Below, one piece after another: positions 46,482-56,190 of a stretch of 64,000 nt of DNA. The first letter of the stretch is position 1, and each line of letters opens with the position of its first letter. Origin of the DNA: Adenophora triphylla var. japonica (taxonomy: Eukaryota > Streptophyta > Magnoliopsida > Asterales > Campanulaceae); the NCBI GenBank assembly GCA_022495995.1, contig JAFEMH010000073.1:216001-280000 (forward strand). The letters are read 5' to 3'. Both the position numbers and the translations under genes were made by a program. The notes below the pieces were generated by a model. That model saw only the letters and a list, made by a program, of their open reading frames with translations, did not search any database and was not told the origin of the DNA.

Positions 46482-47176
46482 TTCTAAAGCCTCGTCCCTT
46501 GTCACTCCCAAGACTTCAGAAATAAGTGACACCGGTAACAACTCAGATTTTTTTCCATTGGAGATCAATGGACGGCCCTCAGTAGGAAGCCCGATAAGAC
46601 ACATCACATCATCTAATGTGATGGCCATCTCCCCAAAGGGCAAATGGAAACTATTGGTTTCCGGATGCACCGTTCCACAAAGGCACTCACTAACACCTTG
46701 TCTACGTCAGAATATGATAATTTTTTTACACGGTGAAATCGACACTTCTTGATGATACGGCGAACCTCACGAGATGTTTCCGGTCCCAAAATCCATTCTT
46801 TCATTTTTGTTGTGTGATTGATGCATTTCAATACCACACGCTCGTTACCAATCCATATTCTGGATGCGACATGATTCCCATATGAATGAAGCAAATTATC
46901 TACCATTGGACCCCCAGGAAAAGGAAATGTAGCAACTTCTACTTGGTCTTCTCTTTCTCCTCCCGCTTCCTCAATACCCTGTTCATTCCCACGATTAGCT
47001 TCCTCTTCATTCCCACGATCAGCTTCCTCTTCATTCCCACGATCAGCTTCCTCTTCACGGTGTACTTGGATACGCGATTCTTCCCTTTCTTTTCTGGAGG
47101 AAGCGGTTGGTCGTTTTCCCCTCCTCCTCATGTATGACAAAACTACAAAAGCAAATGAGAAAAAAAAGAATAACAT
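46460..47176 (-). pseudogene. Plant mobile domain (PMD, MAIN-like) gene, frameshifted
   Basis: The N-terminal frame 46613-47176 carries a Glu/Arg-rich low-complexity repeat (EEADRGNEEEANRGNE), then NLLHSYGNHVASRIWIGNER and VLVSAFVERC. One missing base near 46670 shifts frame into HPETNSFHLPFGEMAITLDD, VMCLIGLPTEGRPLI, the hallmark of the aminotransferase-like plant mobile domain (MAIN/MAIL1 relatives). Only the first part of the domain remains. It converges with the transposase gene and meets its end at 46460-46481. PMD genes are known passengers of MULEs and other plant transposons; the host versions act in silencing and genome stability. Confidence 0.87.
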
Positions 47177-47229
47177 TAATAGTGAAAATATTGAGCAAAT
47201 TTAAAAAAAACATTGAAAAAATTGAAAAA

Positions 47230-47475
47230 ACTAAGTTTGGTTCTGTTCGGCAGGAGTTGGCCGCCAATAAATAGACTGTCCGGCCACATTTGACCGCGAG
47301 ATCAACCAATGTTCGGCAGTACAAGGCCGCCAATCAATACAATGTTCGGCCAACAAGAGCCGCCAATCAATACAATGTTCGTCCAATGTCAGCCGAACCA
47401 AGGCAGTTTGTTCGGTCATTGCCTGCCGCCAATAGCCAAATCAAACGGCCAACCAGAGCCGACACTAGCCAAATC
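47230..47475 (+). repeat. 33-bp minisatellite near MULE right end
   Basis: Units such as ATGTTCGGC...GGCCGCCAATCAATACA recur at 33-bp spacing (47310, 47343, 47376), with decayed units on both sides. The unit resembles the left-end array in sequence and period. Confidence 0.85.
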
Positions 47476-47919
47476 AAACCATGAATTTGAACCCAAATCT
47501 TTATTCTTGAAACTTCTTAAAACTTAAAACAAGTTAAACATATAACTTCAATTTTGAATTTTAATTTTAAAAGAGAAACTTACCGCTGGACATTGATTCA
47601 GTAACCGTTGTTTCTTGCTCAGGGAGATTGGAGATCTAAAATGTTGACTCCTTCCTTAATATTACACCCAAATAACAAGGATTCACTCACTAAAATTGAA
47701 GAGAAAAAGAGGGATATTCTAGGGTTCAAGCGCTCTCCCAAGCTGATTTTGTTTCTTTGATTTTTTTTCCCTTGTGCGTTTGTACCCGTAAGTGGGTGGG
47801 TGAGGTGGGGGTGGGTATGGGTATATTTTTGATAATTTAGGGGGTGTTTATTGAGGGTTTAAAAAGGGTATAATAGTAATAATAGGGGTATAGTTTTAAG
47901 TTTTAGGGTTAAACTTAGT

Positions 47920-47965
47920 AATGCGGGGGTATTGAGTAATTATGCGGGGGTGAATAACAATTCTC
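47920..47965 (+). repeat. MULE right terminal inverted repeat
   Basis: GCGGGGGTATTGAGTAATTATGCGGGGGTG core, mirror of the left end; followed by TTAGGTAAA. Confidence 0.9.
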
Positions 47966-47989
47966 TTAGGTAAAAACCTGTTACTCCCC

Positions 47990-48300
47990 AGGGATGGCCG
48001 AACCGGATCGGAATCGAAAAATCGGATCGGAATCGGATCGGTAAAGCCCGGAATCGCCATGAACCGCCACGAAAATTAAAACCGGGGTAACCGGAATCGG
48101 TTTGGATAAGAGCCGGTTAAGGGTCACAAAAATGGTGAACCGGACCGGAACCGAAACCAGAACCATGAACCGGACGAAAATTCCTTGTTTTCAATGAACC
48201 GGACCGGAATCAGATCGGAAAAGCCCGAAACCGGAGCAAACCGGGGAGAAAACCGGAACCGGAGTAACCGGAACCGGTTACTCCGGTTCCGGTTTGGTAA
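47990..48300. repeat. ACCGG-rich hAT-like remnant
   Basis: Begins CAGGGATGGCCGAACCGG, like many plant hAT termini. It continues as degenerate CCGGAACCGG/GGATCGGAATCGG repeats facing each other (mirror near 48275). The right terminus is not found, so it is probably truncated. Confidence 0.5.
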
Positions 48301-48990
48301 AACTGAAAATTAAGCTCTGAAAATGTAAAGCTGAAATTATTAAGTTGATGAATTTTAAGAATTCAGTTTGTTTGGTAATGACAAACCACTTATATCTGAA
48401 TTTATTTAAAGTTTGAATTTAACATTCAAAAAATTATTTTAATAATCTTAATGAGTGTATAATAAAATAAAGTCTTCAACATATACGTCACTATTATTAT
48501 AATTAGATTATATTTTATAATATTTAAATATTTTTTATTAGTACCTTCTTTGACCCATAATAAAATTTATCTTGTTAATTATTTTGATAAATTTGTCTAA
48601 ACTTTGACAAAAAATGAAAAAAATAATTAATTATGATATTCTATTAAAATATTATTAATATCAATAGTTTAATATAAATAAAATTACATTTTAATGCTAG
48701 ATCAAATATAATTTATATGAAAAGTTAAAATATTTCAACAAAATAAAGTATCATTTAATATATAAATAAAATAGTTGATGGATGGATTTGAACTCATTTC
48801 ATTTTTAACACTTTCTTTCTCCCTCTTAATTGTTTAAGCTACTCATTTCCAACTTAAAATTAATAGCATTTTTTAAGACAATCTTAATTAATTAAGTGAT
48901 TGCAATTACATTACCAAACATGCTTAACTTTTTAATCTCTTAAAGTGTATCAAATTAAGAGCTTAATTGGGTTACCAAACAAGCCCTAAT
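48301..48990. other. AT-rich, possible MITE remnant
   Basis: TTTGTTTGGTAA (48365) and TTACCAAACAAGCCC (48973-48987) look like inverted ends of a small DNA element, but boundaries are unclear. No gene. Confidence 0.35.
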
Positions 48991-49476
48991 TGTTAGAACA
49001 TGGATTGCAAAATGTGTATACTTAGTAAATATACGTAAACGTGTAGACGTACATGTTTAAATCATAAATATAATGTTGTATTAAGTATAGAAAATTAATC
49101 AATGTGTAGAATTCTCGAAGCAAAGATTACCTATTTATGATGGACAAAAATGTAAAACTTTTGCTGCTTATTATTGAAAGGGTGTGATCCCTAAATGAAA
49201 TGTCCCTTGGTTTCCTATAAATAAAAGCTTTCCATCAGCCTAGGAGACACACATAAATTCATATACTCTATATACATAATCTGAGATAAAGTGAAGGCAT
49301 TAATCATTTAGAAGACTTCGTCTCCCTACTTATTATTTCTTCTTCTGCAAGCCTTCAAAGAACATCAAGGCATAATATGGATTCCTCAGGTATTCGGTTC
49401 CGCCTCCTTTTTCTTTTCTCACTTAGTCAAGACTTGAGTACGACTTGTTCATAATTGAATATAAAATGTTTCAACA
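48991..49476 (+). repeat. 5' LTR of a copia element (486 bp)
   Basis: TGTTAGAACATGG...ATGTTTCAACA, followed at once by a Met-tRNA primer site. A TATA-like TATAAATAAAAGC lies at 49215-49227. The rest of the element is interrupted at 50318. Confidence 0.85.
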
Positions 49477-49478
49477 AT

Positions 49479-49490
49479 TGGTATCAGAGT
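49479..49490 (+). other. Primer-binding site of copia element
   Basis: TTGGTATCAGAGTC two bases after the LTR. Confidence 0.88.
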
Positions 49491-50318
49491 CTGCTCATGT
49501 TCTTGATTAAGTTTGAGTTCTTGATAGCATGTTTTGCTTTCTCTTATGTTGAATTCATTATGTTTTGTATTGTTTAATCACTCTAATTCATTCATAGAGT
49601 GTTAATAAGTTTAAAATCTGGAAGGATTGAAAGTTTTGCTTAAAAATACATAAAGTTCATCAAAGGGGACAATGAATATTGCGAGATTATCCCATGTGCA
49701 CAACAAAGCGGTGTATGTCGCACGACCGTGCTGGATCTACTTGTGAAATTCATGTCCATGCAGAATACTTTGCTTGGCTAAACAAGGCAAAATCTCGGCT
49801 GAGCACCTTTGGAACAAACTGTTAAATGTTTCTGGAAAGGGTCTGCTCGGTCGAGCACCTCCTTGACTCGGCCGAGCATCGTAGTACAGAATGATGAATG
49901 TTTCTGGAAAAGCTTGCTCGACCGTGGCATTACTTATGCTCGGCCGAGCACCACCTCTTTGCTAGACCGAGCACCACCTCTTTGCTCGGTCGAGCACCTT
50001 TGGACAAAATGTTGTGTTTCTGGATTAGGCCTTGCACGGCCGTGCAAGTTATAAGGCACGGCCGTGCACTTGCAGATTCAACTTTTCCCTTTATTTTTTA
50101 AGCAAAAACATATACATTTTCAAACCTTTATTTCTTTGTGATTAATTATATGCTTAAACAACTTCATAAATTTTCTAAATAATATTGTCGCCAAAGTGAT
50201 TTACGTTATTTAGATTCGAAGTTGATTAAGTGATGAATGTATACTTTAATATGTGAATAAAATGAATTTCCCAAAGAAGATCGTTTATTTGATTAAATTT
50301 ATACATTCATATAGGTAA
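49491..50318 (+). mobile_element. Leader of copia element, cut by Helitron end
   Basis: No Gag frame yet. Contains a cluster of GC palindromes (49720-50070): TGCTCGGCCGAGCA-type words at least six times and GCACGGCCGTGC twice, in otherwise AT-rich sequence. The remainder of the element would be expected beyond the Helitron 5' end. Confidence 0.65.
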
Positions 50319-50349
50319 CTAGTGCTACACCCGTGCGTTAAACGCACGG
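50319..50349 (-). terminator. Helitron 3' terminus: hairpin plus CTAG
   Basis: The hairpin CCGTGCGTTAAACGCACGG (50331-50349; 8-bp stem, 3-nt loop on plus) is followed on the minus strand by 8 nt and CTAG (50322-50319). Geometry and sequence match plant Helitron 3' ends, which act as the rolling-circle replication terminator. Confidence 0.85.
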
Positions 50350-50611
50350 CCAAAACACTGTAACAAATAGCAAAAATTAAATTAAAGGAGTTACTATAAT
50401 TATAAAAAATAATTTAGAATATATTTTTTTAAGAATTTAATGGCAAAAATGTATAGTTTTATTTTACTATCCACTATTTATTTATTTTGATACAAACTAT
50501 CTACTTCTTAAACATCTAGTTTTGCAGAAAAATTTCTCAAATAATCCTTTTTTACTTACCAAAATGACTCACTGTTCAAACTATTTCCCAGAATGACCAT
50601 TTTTTTGAAAA

Positions 50612-50800
50612 TCGCTACACCGTGTAGCGAGTTTGACTTGGGTCTGGTCAAAACTCGCTACACCGTGTAGCGAGTTTAGGGTAATTAAGTTTAGCCGTTG
50701 GAAAATTAATCACGGCATTTAATTAATCTAAACTCGCTACACCGTGTAGCGAGTTTGATCAAACCTAATTAAACTCGCTACACGGTGTAGCGAGTTTGAC
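50612..50800. repeat. Palindrome cluster, left arm
   Basis: CTCGCTACAC, one base, then GTGTAGCGAG occurs four times (one copy begins ATCG), spaced 30-80 bp, usually extended to AAACTCG...CGAGTTT. Confidence 0.92.
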
Positions 50801-51752
50801 TTGGATCCAAATTCTTTTTTTTTAATTCTTCTCTTCTTTCTTTCTTTCTATATATATATATTATATATATATATATATTATATATATAAATATATATTAT
50901 TTATATATATAAAATAATAAATTAGAAAGAGGAAGTCCCTTTAAAAGTCCTCTCACTAAGAGAGGTCCCAAAAGAACTTGAAAAACAATGAAGATGAATC
51001 ATCTATTTATAGTAGAAGAAAGATTTGAAAAATGTAGGATACATCTATGTGGGAAACACAAAAAATATTTAAATTTAGAGATGGTGGGAAAAACAAAATT
51101 TCATTTGCCTCCAAAAATTTCATTTTTCAAATATTCATATGGGTCATTATCAAGCAACATCTTCACCTTTAAATGCATCATTGATGGTCCAAATTCATCC
51201 CATAAAAACAAAAGCATACTTTCATTTGATTGGCCCTTTAATATTCACATGGATTATCAATAAATCAATCTATACCATTAATCTCACTCAAATTCAATGG
51301 TCCTAATTCATCATTATATATATATATATTTCTTTTATATATATATATATAATGATGAATTAGGACCATTGAATTTGAGTGAGATTAATGGTATAGATTG
51401 ATTTATTGATAATCCATGTGAATATTAAAGGGCCAATCAAATGAAAGTGTGCTTTTGTTTTTATGGGATGAATTTGGACCGTTGGATGTGATGCATTTAA
51501 TGGTGAAGATGTTGCTTGGATAATGATCCATGTGAATATTTGAAAAATGAAATTTTTGTTTTTCCCACCATCTCTAAATTTAAATATTTTTTGTGTTTCC
51601 CACATAGATGTATCCTACATTTTTCAAATCTTTCTTCCACTATAAATAGATGATTCATCTTCATTGTTTTTCAAGTTCCTTTGGGACCTCTCTTAGTGAG
51701 AGGACTTTTAAAGGGACTTCCTCTTTCTAATTTATTATTTTATATATATATA

Positions 51753-51816
<64 letters not shown>

Positions 51817-51864
51817 AAGAAAGAAGGAAGAGAAGAATTAAAAAAAAAGAATTCGGATCCAAGT

Positions 51865-52060
51865 CAAACTCGCTACACCATGTAGCGAGTTTGATAAGGA
51901 TTTGTCAAAATTCGCTACACCGTGTAGCGAGTTTAGATTAATTAAATGCCCTAATTAATTTTCAAACGGCCAAACTTAATTACCCTAAACTCGCTACACG
52001 GTGTAGCGAGTTTCAAAAACCCTAATCAAACTCACTACACGGTGTAGCGATTTTCAAAAA
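51865..52060. repeat. Palindrome cluster, right arm
   Basis: Four further copies of the same palindrome in mirror order, two with single substitutions (CACCATG, ACTCACTACAC). Confidence 0.92.
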
Positions 52061-52153
52061 AATGGACATTCTGGGCAATAGTTTGAACAGTGAGTTATTT
52101 TGGTAAATAAAAAAGTAAAAAAGGATTATTTGAGAAATTGATCTAGTTTTGCA

Positions 52154-52531
52154 AGTATATAATGATTAGATATATTTTTATTAATTAAAGTAGCATCTAG
52201 GGACAATTTTATTTACAAAATGACAACTTATGTATAAAAAAACACAAATTTATGCTAATTGTAAGTGACGTAAGAGTTTTGCTATTCCTACAATCACATA
52301 TGGAAGGGAAATGGGATGAAGATATTGATATTTGTCATGATTATATTCAAATATTACGAGAATTTATTAAAGTAGCATCACGGAACTGCAACAATGGTTT
52401 CCATCAATTGCTATTCCGTAAGCTGCCCAATGCTAATGTTGGGGGGTTGGATAGGGCAGCTCAGAAAGTAAATTGCAACAAAATTAGTTCTTTATAATCT
52501 GGTGTAGCTGAGGTGACATCGAAATTCTTAT
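52154..52531 (+). other. Unassigned stretch with short open frame
   Basis: A plus frame at 52252-52497 (81 residues, WDEDIDICHDYIQILREFI then RKLPNANVGGLDRAAQ) looks protein-like but I do not recognise it. Possibly another captured fragment, on the opposite strand to the rest. Confidence 0.3.
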
Positions 52532-52630
52532 AAACATATGTACCCATTATGGCCCACATGGCCTCCATTGGGTTGAAGCCGAAGAACCCCACTTGGTAAA
52601 CCCATATCATCGTGAAAATAATTGGCCACT
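52532..52630 (-). pseudogene. Peptidyl-tRNA hydrolase (PTH/CRS2 family) exon fragment
   Basis: Minus-strand translation gives DDMGLPSGVLRLQPNGGH and GHNG. This matches the family block that follows the catalytic region (DDMxLPxGxLRLxxxGGxGGHNGLKS). It ends at a GT donor after HNG. Only this one exon of roughly 33 codons is present, fused to T-complex-11 sequence at 52629. The family recycles peptidyl-tRNAs; this fragment cannot be functional. Confidence 0.75.
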
Positions 52631-52989
52631 AACCCTCAGCGTCTGTAGTAGAGAAGTTTCCACCAGTTCTAAGAGTTGTGGACGGAAGATGCCTTTGAGA
52701 TGAACTTTCTTGCATGTTGGTCAACTCTGAGAGAGCCCTAGTATGGTCACTCCATTCCTGATCTTTGTTTGGCCAAAAAGATGATAGCCATTGAAATGTC
52801 AATGGAAGAGCAGTCAAAGCATCAGATGGAGGTCCATAATGTTTGGCAAAAGCTTTTCCCAGGTACTCCAAACCAGCAGGTCCCTTTAGTAATGGTTCCA
52901 TGATCCTTATGCGAGCTTTGCTGATTTCTTGCTTGAGAATCTGCCAGAATAGATGTTTGCAAATGAGCAACCTCACGCCATAAGCTGTA
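52629..52989 (-). pseudogene. T-complex protein 11 (TCP11) domain fragment, 3' exon
   Basis: REYSLWREVAHLQTSILAD, then a two-base deletion, then ILKQEISKARIRIMEPLLKG, PAGLEYLGKAFAKHYGPPSD, PLTFQWLSSFWPNKDQEWSD and LPSTTLRTGGNF. These are blocks of plant TCP11-domain proteins. A Stowaway MITE abuts it at 52990. Sequence ends at a stop fused to PTH sequence. Confidence 0.75.
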
Positions 52990-53078
52990 CTCCCTCCGTC
53001 TCATCTTAATCTACAAAATTTTCCATTTTGGGTGTTCCACTAAAAGTTACAAAATCCCAAAATGGAAACTTTTTAATA
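52990..53078. mobile_element. Short Stowaway derivative
   Basis: CTCCCTCCGTCTCATC at left, then CCATTTTGGGTGTTCC and CCCAAAATGGAAAC as mirror images. Only 89 bp; probably internally deleted with the right terminus lost. Confidence 0.55.
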
Positions 53079-53303
53079 CTCCCTCTGTCCCAAATTGAAT
53101 GTCCTTTTTTGTCCCAAAAGAACGACCTTTTGAACCTTTGCTCTCAAATAACTTTGTCAAAAAATCATAGTTCATTATATTTTTGCAAAACTAAAATTTT
53201 GATGGTGAAAGGCAACAATGTTTATGACTTTTTTCTATTAAAAACCAACCTTTTCAAAATGACACTTAATCCCAAATGGTCATTCATTTTGGGACAGAGG
53301 GAG
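53079..53303. mobile_element. Stowaway-type MITE in TCP11 fragment
   Basis: CTCCCTCTGTCCCAAATTGAATG at left, CATTCATTTTGGGACAGAGGGAG at right, TA flanks. Confidence 0.88.
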
Positions 53304-53394
53304 TACAAAAGATGATGATTTTACCTTGATAGTGTTCTTGTCTTCTTCAAAATGACACTTAATTCCAAAGACAAGAAAAAAAGATAATCCTAAC

Positions 53395-53570
53395 CTGTTT
53401 CTGTATGGCTGTCATATCATGAGTAAGATCACTGGTGTCACCTTCAAGAGTTAGCTTGCATTTTTGCATCATAGAGAATTCAAGCTGGCAAGCGGCCCTC
53501 ACCAAATCCTTCTCCAACGACTCAGCATCTTTTGCCTTCCACATCACAAAACTGTTAAGGTAGGAAAGCA
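53395..53570 (-). pseudogene. TCP11 domain fragment, 5' exon
   Basis: [57 protein letters not shown], then a GT donor at 53394. It matches the central TCP11 region. Exons that should lie between this and 52989 are missing. Confidence 0.78.
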
Positions 53571-53980
53571 ATTAAAGTGTACATAAACGATGAAAATATT
53601 TAATTAATTGATAACAAATTTTTTGATAATTTTCTAATTGATTGATTAGTAATACCGTAACTATAGTATCAATTTTACACTCAATATTTACGGGGCTAAT
53701 AAAGACACATTGAGAAATTGGAGACACTGTTGTGTCTTGTTAGTGAAATCTGTTTAAATCATAAGCATAATCAATGGTCCAAAGGGTAGTAGTTCATTGA
53801 AATCGCAATCAGTGGGGTGGGACAGAGATATTTTAACTTGCAATTATTTGATGATTGTAATATGAACCCTCCGTCTTTGATGGTTCACTTTTGTTAATTT
53901 TAATTAAGCTTTTATTCATTTATTATTTTCTATCACAATAACAAAAAAGGGTCAATATTCAGTATTTATTCATTTATTAT
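53571..53980. other. Non-coding spacer in Helitron
   Basis: No gene. Ends with a TTTATTCATTTATTATTTTC repeat next to the ELF9-like fragment. Confidence 0.4.
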
Positions 53981-54245
53981 TTTCTCACCTCGTTCTGTCA
54001 CCTTTCAAACTCGCCTTCATTAACTGAGGATGAGGGAACTGGTGAAATACACACACCAGAAGGAGATCAACCAAAACAAAGCGTAAGCAAATATCATGTA
54101 GAGTCAATATAAATCAGTACCCTGTTGAGAGTTTCCAGTTATCAATCCAGGAACCGCCGATGGTGGCTGCCATTCACTCCTTCCTTCCGCCCATACAAGA
54201 GTGCTCTCAGATACATACCCACTCGAAAAGTGTTCTGTCCAAGCT
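53981..54245 (-). pseudogene. HTATSF1/ELF9-like fragment, copy 1 (GYF-like exon plus partial exon)
   Basis: Minus strand 54245-54117 reads EHFSSGYVSESTLVWAEGRS, EWQPPSAVPGLITGNSQQ, the N-terminal GYF-like segment of plant HTATSF1-type splicing factors (ELF9 in Arabidopsis). After an intron, 54038-53981 reads SSSVNEDEFER, then an in-frame TGA (53998-54000) where the family has Trp, then QNEVR, and homology stops. Family members bind RNA in splicing or transcript control. Confidence 0.78.
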
Positions 54246-54734
54246 AAAAAAAAACACTGATATAAGAAAAGGTCGTATCAGCTGCTCGTAAGACCATTTG
54301 AACATGATACAGCTATAAAAATTGTTCCAAAACCATGCCTACGGGATATAACTGAAATTCAATAAAAAGGGGGGAATACAGAAAAGAGGGTGTCCGAGAA
54401 TCAAGGGCACTAACAAAACATTCTAATAGTTACCAATCTATTAGCTAAACAACAATGCTGCTACTAAAGAAAATAAACCCTCATAACAATTGACCTGCGA
54501 TGTTATAATCCCCAAATGTCAACCCAGAACATAATTCAAGATAAAAATTCAAACTTTGTAGACATCGTTTATTTTTGAATATCTACAAGCTCACATACCT
54601 GCCTAGCCTTTTCTAAAAGTCAACTTCCTTCACTACCCAATACTAAACATAAGTAACAAACCAACACAGTTTAAAGGGTTATATAACTAAAATCACGGGA
54701 AACTAACAGGAAGAGCTAGAAAGGTAAAAATATA

Positions 54735-54830
54735 CTCCTTCCGTCCCAAACTGAAAGTCCGAAAAATGTCCAAGTTTACTCTTGGTTACGAGCAAACTTG
54801 ATGTTTTTGGACATTTAAAGATGAATGGAG
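54735..54830. mobile_element. 96-bp Stowaway-like MITE (also at 55849-55944)
   Basis: CTCCTTCCGTCCCAAACTG at left, GATGAATGGAG at right, TA flanks. The interior is a tight foldback around CAAGTTTACTC / GAGCAAACTTG. Copied along with the host duplication. Confidence 0.7.
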
Positions 54831-55076
54831 TAGTACTTTTTTAAAATGGAACTGTGGGGTTCACATTTAGCAGATGGAGTAATATGAAAGACTTCCTCTT
54901 CTTGTACAAAAGTCATCTTCTCAAAATCATAATCGTAACTCTTTGAATTAGTATCCTCCTAATCACAAGATAGAACTGTGAATATCCACATAGAGATGTG
55001 CATAGATACACACGCGTGTATAGTCAAGCAAGCATATAGTATAAACGGACAAATGACACAAACCCAAACGACTAAC

Positions 55077-55288
55077 CTGAGGAACCCAAACTCCAAGACC
55101 TTTATCCCATTTGTATTTAATCCCATCATCGTCAGTGAACTCTTCCTCCCCATCCGAGGGTGTAGAAGGCTTTTCAAGAGCATCAACAAATTCCTGATTC
55201 AGAGTTGCAGCCTCAGCCTCTGCCTCTGCTTTTCTCACCTCGTTCTGTCACCTTTCAAACTCGTCTTCATTAACCGAGGATGAGGGAA
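55077..55288 (-). pseudogene. HTATSF1/ELF9-like exon, copy 2
   Basis: SSSVNEDEFER, TGA (55248-55250), QNEVRKAEAEAEAATLNQEF, then GEEEFTDDDGIKYKWDKGLGVWVPQ, ending at a GT donor. The FTDDDG.KYKWD block is the family signature. Acceptor and donor are preserved. Carries the same premature stop as copy 1. Confidence 0.82.
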
Positions 55289-56190
55289 CTGCTGAAATAC
55301 ACGCACCAGAATGAGATCAACCAAAACAAATCAGTACAAAAGCAAAACGAAACATCAGCTTTTATTTAGTTATAGATAAGAAAAGGTCGTATCAGCTGCT
55401 CGTAAGACCATTTGAACATGATACAGCTATAAAAATTGTTCCAAAACCATGCCTACGGGATATAACTGAAATTCAATAAAAAGGGGGGAATACAGAAAAG
55501 AGGGTGTCCGAGAATCAAGGGCACTAACAAAACATTCTAATAGTTACCAATCTATTAGCTAAACAACAATGCTGCTACTAAAGAAAAGAAACCCTCATAA
55601 CAGTTGAGCTGAGATGTTATAATCCCCAAATGTCAACCCAGAACATAATTCAAGATAAAAATTCAAACTTTGTAGACATCGTTTATTTTTGAATATCTAC
55701 AAGCTCACATACCTGCCTAGCCTTTTCTAAAAGTCAACTTCCTTCACTACCCAATACTAAACATAAGTAACAAACCAACACAGTTTAAAGGGTTATATAA
55801 CTAAAATCACGGGAAACTAACAGGAAGAGCTAGAAAGGTAAAAATATACTCCTTCCGTCCCAAACTGAAAGTCCGAAAAATGTCCAAGTTTACTCTTGGT
55901 TACGAGCAAACTTGATTTTTTTGGACATTTTAAGACGAATGGAGTAGTACTTTTTTAAAATGGAACTGTGGGGTTCACATTTAGCAGATGGAGTAATATG
56001 AAAGACTTCCTCTTCTTGTACAAAAGTCATCTTCTCAAAATCATAATCGTAACTCTTTGAATTAGTATCCTCCTAATCACAAGATAGAACTGTGAATATC
56101 CACATAGAGATGTGCATAGATACACACGCGTGTATAGTCAAGCAAGCATATAGTATAAACGGACAAATGACACAAACCCAAACGACTAAC

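Larger units (their letters stand above)
43854..47965 (+). mobile_element. Mutator-like element (MULE) with transposase and plant-mobile-domain gene
   Basis: Terminal inverted repeats of about 46 bp (GGGAATTGTTATTCACCCCCGC at 43854; the mirror, GCGGGGGTGAATAACAATTCTC, ends at 47965). Flanked by a perfect 9-bp duplication TTAGGTAAA (43845-43853, 47966-47974). This size class defines Mutator-like elements. Contents: a FAR1-like transposase gene on plus, a plant-mobile-domain gene on minus, and a 33-bp repeat array near each end. Both genes are broken, so it depends on other copies. Confidence 0.93.
50527..52140. mobile_element. Foldback MULE-like element, 1.6-kb near-perfect inverted repeat
   Basis: Arms of about 800 bp (50527-51330 and 51337-52140) pair around a centre at 51333. 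The repeat ATCTAGTTTTGCA flanks both sides (50514-50526, 52141-52153). A long terminal repeat and a roughly 9-13-bp flank fit Mutator-like foldback elements. No intact transposase. Each arm contains an identical T/A microsatellite zone and four copies of a 21-bp palindrome. A transcript would fold into a long hairpin. Confidence 0.85.

Noticed and set aside
50612..52060. Evenly spaced palindromes as a possible CRISPR or satellite
   Set aside because: They lie inside the arms of a single foldback element and are not a head-to-tail array.
54978..55283. Plus-strand frame of 101 residues (and its copy at 56092)
   Set aside because: Antisense shadow of the ELF9-like exon, which has a clear family match on the minus strand.
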